The notes under the pieces: model-generated
The model's input: the letters and a program-made list of their open reading frames with translations, nothing else
What the model was told of the DNA's origin: nothing
Database searches by the model: none
Translations under genes and position numbers: made by a program
From: Treponema sp.
Lineage (GTDB): Bacteria > Spirochaetota > Spirochaetia > Treponematales > Treponemataceae
Assembly: GCA_017614655.1 (NCBI GenBank)
Contig: JAGABO010000083.1
Coordinates: forward strand, 1 to 5,438
Direction: 5' to 3'
DNA length: 5,438 nt
In this document: positions 1 to 5,438 of the stretch, piece by piece
How positions within the stretch are numbered: the first letter of the stretch is position 1
Layout: every line of letters begins with the position of its first letter

Positions 1-1
1 A

Positions 2-1258
2 AAATCTTACAAGGGCTTTATAAAGGAAATCATTACCGGAGAAAAATCAGAAAAAAAACAGAAAGACATTTTTGAGCGCATAAAGTTTACCGTAAAAAAC
101 GGAGTTCTTTCTGTTGCAGCCGACATGAACGGTAGTGCAAGAACTGTTTCCATAGATAAAGCTTTTTTTGCAGAAAATGAAATTCCTTTTGTTACCATAA
201 ATGATGAAGAAGGAAAAATAGTTCACGGTATTATTCCGGAAGGCAAAAACCTTGAATCACTTTCTTCCTTTATGGAACGTCTTGCACTCGAAGGAAAACC
301 TGCAACCCTCGGTTACATGCCCGACTGCGACGGAGACAGAGGAAACACAGTATTCATGACGTCGGAAAACAAAGCAAAAGTTCTTTCTGCCCAGGAAGGT
401 TTTGCACTCTGTACGGCAACAGAACTTGCCTTTGAAACCTGGAAACACGGAGACTCTTTCTTTGGAAAATCAAAGCTTAAAAAGCTTGCCGTCTGCGTAA
501 ACTGCCCTACTTCCATGAGAATCGACGAAATCTGTTCTGCGTTTAATGCAAGGCTTTTCCGTGCAGAAGTTGGAGAAGCAAATGTCGTAAATCTTTCCAA
601 AGAAAAAAGGAAGGAAGGCTTTAATGTAAGGATTCTCGGAGAAGGAAGCAACGGCGGAAACATCACACCGCCTTCAAGCGTGCGCGATCCGCTCTGTACG
701 GTTTTTGCAATCCTTAAAATGCTTGCCCTGCGTGATAACATCGAAAAAAACGGCAGCATAAAAAAGGGCCTCTTTCATATCTGGTGTGAAAAATCAGGGC
801 AGGAAAAAAAGTATAAAAGCGATTTTACAATCGAAGACATCATAAAAACCCTTCCTGCCTATACAACAACCGGAGTAAGCGAAAGCCGTGCCGTTCTTAA
901 AGTTGAATGTACCGACATGGGAAAGCTAAAGCTCCGCTTCCAGAAGTTTTTTGAAGAAAGCTGGAAAGAGCGCAAAGCTGAACTTAAAGAAAAATACGGA
1001 CTTGAATCTTATGACTGTTGCACTACAAACGGAACTAAAGAGATTCAGGGGGCTTCTGACTGGAGTAACGGCCGCGGCGGTCTTAAGGTGCGCTTTTTTG
1101 ACAGGGAAAAACGTCCCTGTGCCTACATCTGGATGAGGCCAAGCGGTACCGAAAGCGTATTCAGGATTCTCTGCGACGTAAAGGGAGATAAACCTCAGAT
1201 GGAAGCAAGCCTTCTTGAATGGGAAACCTCTCTCCTTAAAAAAGCCGATGAAATCTGA
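2..1258 (+). CDS. Phosphohexomutase-family protein (phosphoglucomutase/phosphomannomutase-like), 5' truncated
   Basis: The frame is open from base 2 to the TGA at 1256-1258, giving 418 visible codons. The true start lies upstream of the window, and the ATG at 125 falls inside the conserved ADMNGSAR segment, so it is not the start. Superfamily marks, numbered in the fragment: the domain 2 opening ADMNGSAR (about 40-47), the metal-binding loop DCDGDRGN (about 108-115), a sugar-recognition loop GEGSNGGN (about 213-220) and the C-terminal phosphate-binding loop RPSGTE (about 379-384). The catalytic phosphoserine loop (usually TASHNP) should lie upstream and cannot be seen. The family moves phosphate between C1 and C6 of a hexose phosphate in the cytoplasm. 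The sugar loop is GEGSNGG rather than the GEES form of phosphoglucomutases, so the substrate (glucose, mannose or glucosamine phosphate) is uncertain. There is a long charged stretch between the sugar and phosphate loops. The TGA is followed in frame by TAA. Family confidence is high; substrate is unknown. Confidence 0.85.
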   Translation, partial: KSYKGFIKEIITGEKSEKKQKDIFERIKFTVKNGVLSVAADMNGSARTVSIDKAFFAENEIPFVTINDEEGKIVHGIIPEGKNLESLSSFMERLALEGKPATLGYMPDCDGDRGNTVFMTSENKAKVLSAQEGFALCTATELAFETWKHGDSFFGKSKLKKLAVCVNCPTSMRIDEICSAFNARLFRAEVGEANVVNLSKEKRKEGFNVRILGEGSNGGNITPPSSVRDPLCTVFAILKMLALRDNIEKNGSIKKGLFHIWCEKSGQEKKYKSDFTIEDIIKTLPAYTTTGVSESRAVLKVECTDMGKLKLRFQKFFEESWKERKAELKEKYGLESYDCCTTNGTKEIQGASDWSNGRGGLKVRFFDREKRPCAYIWMRPSGTESVFRILCDVKGDKPQMEASLLEWETSLLKKADEI

Positions 1259-1280
1259 TAAATGCAGTTTGTTTTTTTCA

Positions 1281-1308
1281 TTGCAAAAAAAGATACTTCT
1301 GTTAAAAT
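1281..1308 (+). promoter_or_regulatory. Putative sigma70-type promoter for the downstream phospho-sugar mutase
   Basis: A -35-like TTGCAA (1281-1286) is separated by 16 bases from a -10-like TAAAAT (1303-1308). It lies after the stop of the upstream mutase and about 60 bases before the next ATG. Two consensus-like hexamers at near-standard spacing support it, but the region is A/T-rich and chance matches are likely. Read-through from the upstream gene is also possible, since no convincing terminator separates the two. Confidence 0.45.
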
Positions 1309-1324
1309 AAAAGGAAGCATAAAA

Positions 1325-1341
1325 TTCAGGTTTATCCTGAA
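1325..1341 (+). promoter_or_regulatory. Small hairpin in the mutase leader
   Basis: TTCAGG (1325-1330) and CCTGAA (1336-1341) form a perfect 6-bp stem with a 5-base TTTAT loop. It lies between the proposed promoter and the Shine-Dalgarno sequence TAAGGAGA (1351-1358). It has no T-run after it, so it is not an intrinsic terminator. It could stabilise the 5' end of the mRNA, act as a protein site, or be chance. Confidence 0.3.
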
Positions 1342-1370
1342 ATCATTATATAAGGAGAATTTGTTTTAAT

Positions 1371-3152
1371 ATGGAAGAAAAAGAAATACTTGCAAAGGCT
1401 CAGGCTTATATTGCAGAAGAAAAAGATGAAGTTTTCCGCTCACAGGTAGAAGAACTTGTTGCAAAAAAGGACTTTAAGGAACTGGAAGACCGCTTTTACC
1501 AGTCACTTGAATTCGGAACAGGCGGACTTCGCGGAGTAATGGGCGGCGGAACAAACCGAATGAACACCCTTAACATTTCAAAGGCAACACAGGGACTTGC
1601 AAGCTATCTTATAAAGGCATTCCCTAAAGAACATAAGGAGGGAACCTTAAGTGTTGCAATCGCTTACGATTCAAGGCACAACCACGATAAATTTTCTGAC
1701 GTAACTGCATGTGTATTTGCAGCTAACGGAATCAAGGCATATCTTTTTACTTCGATGCGCCCGACGCCGGAACTTTCCTTTGCAATCCGCACGCTCGGCT
1801 GTAAATCCGGCGTTGTCGCAACTGCAAGCCATAACCCGCCTCAGTACAACGGCTACAAGGCATACTGGGACGACGGAGCTCAGGTTGTTGAACCGCACGA
1901 CACAGGAATCATTGATGAAGTAAATGCCGTAAAGGAAGTAAAGCTCATCGACAAGGAACAGGCAATTAAGGAAGGAAAAATCGTCCTCATCGATAAGGAA
2001 ATTGATGAAAAATTCCAGTCAATGGTAAAAAAGCAGCTCTTCCGTCCTGAACTCATCAAGGAAAAGGCAAGCTCCGTAAAGGTTGTCTACACTCCTCTCC
2101 ACGGAACGGGTGCAATGCACGTAGAAAAGGTTCTCGGTGACCTTGGCCTTAACGTAATTACAGTTCCTGAACAGCGCGAAGGAAACGGCGACTTCCCGAC
2201 AGTAGAAAAGCCGAATCCGGAAGAAGCTCCGGCACTTAAAATGGCACTCGACCTTGCAAAGAAGGAAAAGGCAGATGTCGTAATGGCAACCGACCCTGAT
2301 GCAGACCGCTTCGGTTCAGCCTTCCCGGATAAAGACGGAAACTATGTTCTTGTTACCGGAAACCAGATGGGTGCCCTTCTTGCTGACTACGTACTTCTTT
2401 CTAAAAAAGAGTTCGGTAAAATGCCGGAAAAGCCGGTTCTTATCCGTTCAATCGTAACTTCACCGTTTACAGACAAGATTGCAGCGTTCTACGGAGTACG
2501 CGCACAGGAATGCCTTACTGGCTTTAAGTGGATTGCCTATGATGAAGGCCAGATGGAAAAAGACGGAAGCGGAAACTACGTATTCGGCTTTGAAGAAAGC
2601 TACGGTTATCTTGTAGAAACAGAAATCCGCGACAAGGACGGAGTAAGTGCCGCTGCAATGTGTGCAGAAATGACACTCTACTGGGCAAGCAAAGGAAAGA
2701 GCCTTCTTGAACGTCTTAACGAACTTTACATGGAACACGGACTTTTCCAGGATGTTTCCATCAACAAATACTTCCCCGGAGTTTCCGGTCCCGGCATCAT
2801 GAAGGGAATCATGACAAAACTCCGAACGGAAGGACTTAAAACTCTCGGCGGAAAAAAGGTACTTAAAATCCGAGACATTCAGGAAAGCGTTTCTTTTGAT
2901 CCGGCAAATCCGGCTGCAAAGGAAAAGGTTTCTCTTCCGAAGAGCAACGTACTTCAGTTCTATCTTGAAGGCGGAACTGTTGTAAGCGCTCGTCCGTCTG
3001 GAACGGAACCGAAGATTAAGTTCTACATCAATACCGTAACTCCGGTTGCAGAAAAGACGGATGCAGCACTTGAAACAGCACGCAAAGATGCAGACAGGCT
3101 CTGTGATTCAATCAACGCAGAAATCATGTCCATCCTTGATGCAGCAGGCTGA
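1371..3152 (+). CDS. Phospho-sugar mutase, PGM2/PgcA-type alpha-phosphoglucomutase
   Basis: This complete 593-residue cytoplasmic enzyme probably interconverts glucose 1-phosphate and glucose 6-phosphate, linking glycolysis with glycogen and sugar-nucleotide synthesis. All four active-site loops are present: TASHNP with the phosphoserine at S153, the metal-binding DPDADR at 308-313, the sugar loop GFEES at 406-410, and the phosphate-binding RPSGTE at 541-546. An N-terminal LEFGTGGLRGVMGGG segment (about 46-60) and the overall length match the roughly 580-600 residue PGM2/PgcA branch rather than the shorter ManB/GlmM branch. The ATG at 1371 has a clear TAAGGAGA 13 bases upstream (from GGAG), which fixes the start. 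The TGA is followed at once by an in-frame TAA. Phosphomannomutase or phosphopentomutase side activity is known in this branch and cannot be excluded. Its neighbour upstream is a distinct member of the same superfamily, and the two differ strongly in length and loops, so this is not a recent duplication. Confidence 0.95.
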   Translation: MEEKEILAKAQAYIAEEKDEVFRSQVEELVAKKDFKELEDRFYQSLEFGTGGLRGVMGGGTNRMNTLNISKATQGLASYLIKAFPKEHKEGTLSVAIAYDSRHNHDKFSDVTACVFAANGIKAYLFTSMRPTPELSFAIRTLGCKSGVVATASHNPPQYNGYKAYWDDGAQVVEPHDTGIIDEVNAVKEVKLIDKEQAIKEGKIVLIDKEIDEKFQSMVKKQLFRPELIKEKASSVKVVYTPLHGTGAMHVEKVLGDLGLNVITVPEQREGNGDFPTVEKPNPEEAPALKMALDLAKKEKADVVMATDPDADRFGSAFPDKDGNYVLVTGNQMGALLADYVLLSKKEFGKMPEKPVLIRSIVTSPFTDKIAAFYGVRAQECLTGFKWIAYDEGQMEKDGSGNYVFGFEESYGYLVETEIRDKDGVSAAAMCAEMTLYWASKGKSLLERLNELYMEHGLFQDVSINKYFPGVSGPGIMKGIMTKLRTEGLKTLGGKKVLKIRDIQESVSFDPANPAAKEKVSLPKSNVLQFYLEGGTVVSARPSGTEPKIKFYINTVTPVAEKTDAALETARKDADRLCDSINAEIMSILDAAG

Positions 3153-3172
3153 TAATTATTATTTATTATAGA

Positions 3173-3295
3173 TAGAACAGCAGCGTACGTAAGCGTGAAG
3201 CTTTCAAAAAAACGCATTTGAAGAACGGAGTGTGCCGAAGGCCTTCAACCGCGTTTTTTCTGGAAGTTTTACGCTGAAAGCACATTGCTGTTCTA
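3173..3295. repeat. Long imperfect palindrome filling the spacer (possible MITE-like element or structured RNA)
   Basis: The two ends are a perfect 10-bp inverted repeat: TAGAACAGCA (3173-3182) and TGCTGTTCTA (3286-3295). After a poorly paired 9/10-base section, 3192-3215 pairs with 3251-3275 over 24 bp, with a single bulge at C3260 and three G-U pairs. A 2x2 internal loop (3216-3217 against 3249-3250) leads to a further 6 bp, TTGAAG (3218-3223) with CTTCAA (3243-3248), and then CGG/CCG (3226-3228 with 3235-3237). The outer ends fall on TA dinucleotides, as expected for a TA-targeting miniature element, but TA is self-complementary so this is weak evidence. No transposase is present. It could be a non-autonomous mobile element, a structured non-coding RNA, or an elaborate terminator. 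Confidence 0.7.
3207..3259 (+). terminator. Candidate bidirectional intrinsic terminator in the palindrome core
   Basis: AAAAAACGC (3207-3215) pairs with GCGTTTTTT (3251-3259), enclosing a second stem TTGAAG/CTTCAA and a small CGG/CCG stem. The six T residues at the 3' side, and six A residues at the 5' side, fit an intrinsic terminator readable from either strand. It begins 55 bases after the phospho-sugar mutase stop. The stem is interrupted by a 2x2 internal loop and the apex is large, so efficiency is uncertain. Confidence 0.45.
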
Positions 3296-3305
3296 CGAAT
3301 ATACA

Positions 3306-3947
3306 ATGAATAAACGCGTGACTCATAATTCAAGGACAAATTACAGGAAGATTGCAGAAGAGTTTGCCGGCGGGCAGGTTTATGTTGCTTTTGACACCGA
3401 AACTTCCGGGCTCAGCTGCAGGACGGAATCAATAATAGAAATTGCCGCCGTCAAATTTGACTGTAACGGTATAATCGAAAAGTTCAGTTCGTTCATCAAT
3501 CCGGGAAAACCGCTTTCGTATTTTATAACAAACCTTACCGGCATTACGGATGAAATGCTTTGTGATGCTGATGATGAAGCATGCGTAATAAAAAAGTTTC
3601 TTTCGTTCACCGGAAAAGACACTGTCCTTATTGCGCACAATGCTCCTTTTGACATTCATTTTGTAAATGCCGCATTAGAAAGAATGAAGCTTCCTCCGCT
3701 TAAAAACAGATATGTGGATACCCTGCCCTTTACAAGAAATCAGTTTCCCGAAATCCGCACGCAGGAAGAAGGTGCCTACAGGCTCGAAAACCTTGCAAAA
3801 CGGTTTAAGTTAAAATGCGGAAACAATCACCGCGCCCTTGCAGACTCCGTGATGTGCATGAAACTTTTTGAACTGCTTGTAAAAAATCAGGAAGAAAAAA
3901 GTAATACTTCACAAAAGCTTCTTAAGTCTATCCTCTCGGAGCTTTAG
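3306..3947 (+). CDS. DEDDh 3'-5' exonuclease, DnaQ/DNA polymerase III epsilon-like
   Basis: This 213-residue protein has the three Exo motifs of the DEDDh family: FDTETSG (ExoI; D30 and E32), HNAPFD (ExoII; D116), and HRALAD (ExoIII; H175 and D180). Such enzymes remove nucleotides from 3' ends with two metal ions, in replication proofreading or repair. It is close to the size of a stand-alone exonuclease domain, with only a short lysine- and serine-rich tail, so a repair or processing exonuclease is as likely as a true replicative epsilon subunit. The start is uncertain. ATG 3306 is the first ATG in frame but has no Shine-Dalgarno sequence. A TTG at 3285 would add 7 residues, but it sits inside the 3' arm of the upstream palindrome and also lacks one. 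A GTG at 3318 is a third choice. The 3' end overlaps the convergent LysM gene by 20 bases. No clear promoter of its own was found. Confidence 0.88.
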   Translation: MNKRVTHNSRTNYRKIAEEFAGGQVYVAFDTETSGLSCRTESIIEIAAVKFDCNGIIEKFSSFINPGKPLSYFITNLTGITDEMLCDADDEACVIKKFLSFTGKDTVLIAHNAPFDIHFVNAALERMKLPPLKNRYVDTLPFTRNQFPEIRTQEEGAYRLENLAKRFKLKCGNNHRALADSVMCMKLFELLVKNQEEKSNTSQKLLKSILSEL

Positions 3948-4767
3948 CAGGATCAATTGGAATTGATTTCTGGAAAACCATGAATAGAATCTGAGACTTC
4001 TGCTTAAGGCTGTCAATTCCGGCTGTTCCAAGCACGTCGCCGAAAACAACGTACTCTCCCTTCTTTACCTTTATTGAACCGAGTCCTGAATAGGCATAGA
4101 TGTGTCCTGTCTTTGACTGAACAAACACAACCTGTCCATAACCGCGGTAATTTCCTACATACATTACGGTTCCAGACCTTACGGCAGTTACGTTTTCGTT
4201 CTTTGCCGCACTAAGCTGAACACCGCTTACCTTGCCTTTTACATAGGTAACTTCGGAAGCTTTTACCGGCCATACAAGCGAAGAGTCGCCTTTTTTATCT
4301 GAATAGTTTCTCGGATCCGTTGCCTTTGGAAGTTCCGGAAGGGAAGCAGTTTTTGTATCAAGAATTGTTGCAGGTATTTTAAGTTTATCTCCGGCTTTTA
4401 ACACAGAGGAACCGTCAAGTGAATTAAGTTTTTTGAGTTCATCTACCGAAATACCGTTTTTGCGTGCAATACTGAACAGCGTATCTCCTTTCTGAACCGT
4501 ATAAACATCGAATTTTCTTTCGGAAGCGGCAGATTTATCATCCTTTGAAGGAATTGAAAGCTTCTGTCCGGCCTTAAGGACATCATTCTTTGTAAGTGAA
4601 TTTACCGAGCACAGTTCATCTACAGTGATTCCATACTTTCTGCTGATTGAATAAAAAGTCTCACCCTTCTCTACCGTATGTACTTTTGCCTCACAGAAGC
4701 ATACTGATGAAAAAGCCATAAGGGCAGCGAAAAAACATTTTCTGATTACAAAAAAAGACACCTTCAT
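3928..4767 (-). CDS. Secreted protein with two LysM repeats and a degenerate LytM (M23-like) domain
   Basis: This 279-residue protein opens with a signal peptide: K2, R9 and K10 precede a hydrophobic stretch, with likely signal peptidase I cleavage after C25-E26-A27. Two LysM peptidoglycan-binding repeats follow at about 30-73 and 89-132, each with an HTVEKGET- or YTVQKGDT-like opening and an LKAG-KL-IP ending. After a linker comes a LytM/M23 fold at about 164-275, recognisable from AVRSGTVMYVGNYRGYGQVV and the VKKGEYVVFGDVLGTAG strand region. The zinc and catalytic residues of active M23 peptidases appear lost: no HxGxD in the 176-187 region, YAYS (224-227) where YAHL is usual, and QILFMVF (259-265) where HLHFE is expected. 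It is therefore probably not a peptidase. NlpD/EnvC-type proteins share this design and activate amidases, so a cell-wall regulatory role is inferred. The start ATG has AAGG unusually close upstream. The stop lies within the convergent exonuclease gene. Confidence 0.9.
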   Translation of the reverse strand: MKVSFFVIRKCFFAALMAFSSVCFCEAKVHTVEKGETFYSISRKYGITVDELCSVNSLTKNDVLKAGQKLSIPSKDDKSAASERKFDVYTVQKGDTLFSIARKNGISVDELKKLNSLDGSSVLKAGDKLKIPATILDTKTASLPELPKATDPRNYSDKKGDSSLVWPVKASEVTYVKGKVSGVQLSAAKNENVTAVRSGTVMYVGNYRGYGQVVFVQSKTGHIYAYSGLGSIKVKKGEYVVFGDVLGTAGIDSLKQKSQILFMVFQKSIPIDPAKAPRG

Positions 4768-4802
4768 ACCTTACATTGTCGGCAGAAAAAAGAGTTTTCT
4801 TT

Positions 4803-4811
4803 AGCATAACA
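4803..4811 (-). promoter_or_regulatory. Putative extended -10 promoter for the LysM/LytM gene
   Basis: On the minus strand the bases read TGTTATGCT, an extended -10 of the TGnTATnnT form, about 35 bases before the LysM gene ATG. The -35 region (roughly CATTAC at 4826-4831) is poor, which is tolerated when an extended -10 is present. The motif is part of the left arm of an inverted repeat shared with the opposing promoter. Confidence 0.4.
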
Positions 4812-4816
4812 ACATG

Positions 4817-4845
4817 TTGCCTAAAGTAATGAAATTCGCTATTCT
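4817..4845 (+). promoter_or_regulatory. Putative sigma70-type promoter for GAPDH
   Basis: TTGCCT (4817-4822) and TATTCT (4840-4845) are spaced by 17 bases, which is optimal. Transcription would start near 4852, leaving a leader of about 32 bases containing the Shine-Dalgarno sequence TAAGGAGA (4866-4873). The -35 overlaps the perfect palindrome CAACATGTTG (4810-4819). The strong match suits a highly expressed glycolytic gene. Confidence 0.6.
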
Positions 4846-4883
4846 ATGCTAAATCAGTATTTGATTAAGGAGAAAAAAAATCC

Positions 4884-5438
4884 ATGAGCGTTAAAGTTGC
4901 TATTAATGGTTTTGGCCGCATTGGCCGTTTGGCTTTCCGTCAGATGTTCGAAGCTGATGGTTACGAAGTAGTTGCAATCAATGATCTTACAAGCCCAAAA
5001 ATGCTTGCACACCTTCTTAAGTATGACACTGCACAGGGTGGATTCATGGGCCGCATTGGTGAAGGAAAGCACACTGTATCTGCTACAGAAGATTCTATCA
5101 TTGTTGACGGAAAAGAAATCAAGATTTCTGCAGAAAAAGATGCAGCAAACTGCCCGTGGGCAAAATACAATGTAGACGTTGTTCTTGAATGTACAGGTTT
5201 CTACTGCGCAAAGGACAAGGCTTCTGCACATATCACAGCTGGTGCAAAGAAGGTTGTTATTTCTGCTCCTGCAGGAAATGATCTTCCTACAATCGTTTAC
5301 AACGTAAACCACAAGACTCTTACAAAGAATGACAACATCATTTCTGCAGCTTCTTGTACAACAAACTGTCTCGCTCCAATGGCTAAGGCTCTTAACGACT
5401 ACGCTCCAATCCAGAGTGGTATCATGAGCACAATCCAT
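4884..5438 (+). CDS. gap: Glyceraldehyde-3-phosphate dehydrogenase, NAD-dependent (3' truncated by window edge)
   Basis: The first 185 codons are present and the frame is still open at the window edge; the full enzyme is usually about 335-350 residues. It oxidises glyceraldehyde 3-phosphate with NAD+ and phosphate to 1,3-bisphosphoglycerate in cytoplasmic glycolysis. The Rossmann nucleotide-binding start NGFGRIGR covers residues 8-15. N33-D34 in AINDL is the acidic NAD-selecting position, arguing against an NADP-preferring form. The active-site motif SCTTNC spans 157-162 with catalytic C158. The catalytic histidine region and the substrate-binding C-terminal half lie mostly beyond the window. 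ATG 4884 is preceded by TAAGGAGA (4866-4873) with a good spacer, so the start is secure. The codons lean towards GCT, GTT, TCT and CTT more than in neighbouring genes, as expected for a highly expressed gene. It is divergent from the LysM gene and has its own promoter. Confidence 0.97.
   Translation, partial: MSVKVAINGFGRIGRLAFRQMFEADGYEVVAINDLTSPKMLAHLLKYDTAQGGFMGRIGEGKHTVSATEDSIIVDGKEIKISAEKDAANCPWAKYNVDVVLECTGFYCAKDKASAHITAGAKKVVISAPAGNDLPTIVYNVNHKTLTKNDNIISAASCTTNCLAPMAKALNDYAPIQSGIMSTIH

Larger units (their letters stand above)
4800..4853. repeat. 9-bp inverted repeat embracing the divergent promoters
   Basis: TTTAGCATA (4800-4808) and TATGCTAAA (4845-4853) are perfect reverse complements separated by 36 bases. 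Each arm carries TATGCT on its own outgoing strand, so the repeat may simply be two outward-facing -10-like boxes. It could also be a paired operator controlling both GAPDH and the LysM gene. The palindrome CAACATGTTG (4810-4819) lies between the arms. Confidence 0.55.

Noticed and set aside
313..759. Minus-strand open frame of 148 codons inside the first mutase
   Set aside because: It lies opposite the conserved metal-binding and sugar loops of the real gene, has a serine- and phenylalanine-rich composition typical of an antisense shadow, and shows no recognisable motif.
1256..1261. TGATAA tandem stops, also seen at 3150-3155
   Set aside because: Two of the genes end this way, but double stops are common in A/T-rich genomes and two cases do not show a special signal.
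1272..1291. T7 and A7 runs (1272-1278 and 1285-1291) as a terminator for the first mutase
   Set aside because: The stem would be purely A-T with a 6-base loop and no following T-run, so it is too weak for an intrinsic terminator.
2460..2738. Minus-strand open frame of 92 codons inside the second mutase
   Set aside because: It is opposite the conserved GFEES region, and its composition is typical of a reverse-frame artefact.
3285..3305. TTG 3285 as the exonuclease start
   Set aside because: It lies in the 3' arm of the palindrome, has no Shine-Dalgarno sequence, and adds only MLFYEYT before an in-frame ATG. It is retained only as an alternative.
3300..3307. TATACAAT as a -10 promoter box for the exonuclease
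   Set aside because: It overlaps the ATG at 3306, so transcription would begin after the start codon. No good -35 lies at the right distance.
4690..4767. Lipobox in the LysM protein signal peptide (cysteines at residues 23 and 25)
   Set aside because: The residues before both cysteines (SSV and VCF) fit even the relaxed spirochaete lipobox poorly, while a C-E-A site at 25-27 suits signal peptidase I. A lipoprotein is not fully excluded.
4854..5438. Long open frame on the minus strand opposite GAPDH (194 codons, rich in cysteine)
   Set aside because: It is a mirror of the biased GAPDH codons: the plus frame has a strong ribosome binding site and unmistakable NGFGRIGR and SCTTNC motifs. The minus frame has no recognisable domain.

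Overview
The window looks like chromosomal housekeeping sequence from a spirochaete, most likely a host-associated Treponema. This is inferred from the A-rich, moderate-to-low-GC coding style (GAA, GCA, GGA, AAG and CTT dominate), TAAGGAG-type ribosome binding sites, and the presence of a LysM plus LytM-like envelope protein. No marker gene fixes the genus, so the placement is moderate confidence only.

Layout from left to right. (1) A 5'-truncated phosphohexomutase-family gene (2-1258, +). (2) A short spacer with a sigma70-like promoter and a small leader hairpin, then a complete 593-codon phospho-sugar mutase of the PGM2/PgcA type (1371-3152, +). (3) A 150-base spacer filled almost entirely by one long imperfect palindrome (3173-3295) whose core resembles a bidirectional intrinsic terminator. 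(4) A DEDDh 3'-5' exonuclease of the DnaQ/epsilon-like group (3306-3947, +) with no visible Shine-Dalgarno sequence. (5) Overlapping it tail to tail by 20 bases, a secreted protein with two LysM repeats and a LytM/M23 domain that has lost its metal-binding residues (3928-4767, -). (6) A compact divergent promoter region with a 9-bp inverted repeat. (7) The first 185 codons of NAD-dependent glyceraldehyde-3-phosphate dehydrogenase (4884 to the right edge, +).

Three of the five genes belong to central sugar metabolism: two phosphohexomutases, which interconvert sugar 1- and 6-phosphates, and the glycolytic GAPDH. They are separate transcription units rather than one pathway operon. The LysM/LytM protein probably acts at the cell wall, possibly as a NlpD/EnvC-like regulator of a separate peptidoglycan hydrolase. 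The exonuclease probably works in DNA repair or replication editing.

I see no CRISPR array, tRNA, rRNA, transposase or obvious defence system. The structures most worth a second look are the palindrome at 3173-3295, the degenerate LytM domain, and the inverted repeat around the divergent promoters.
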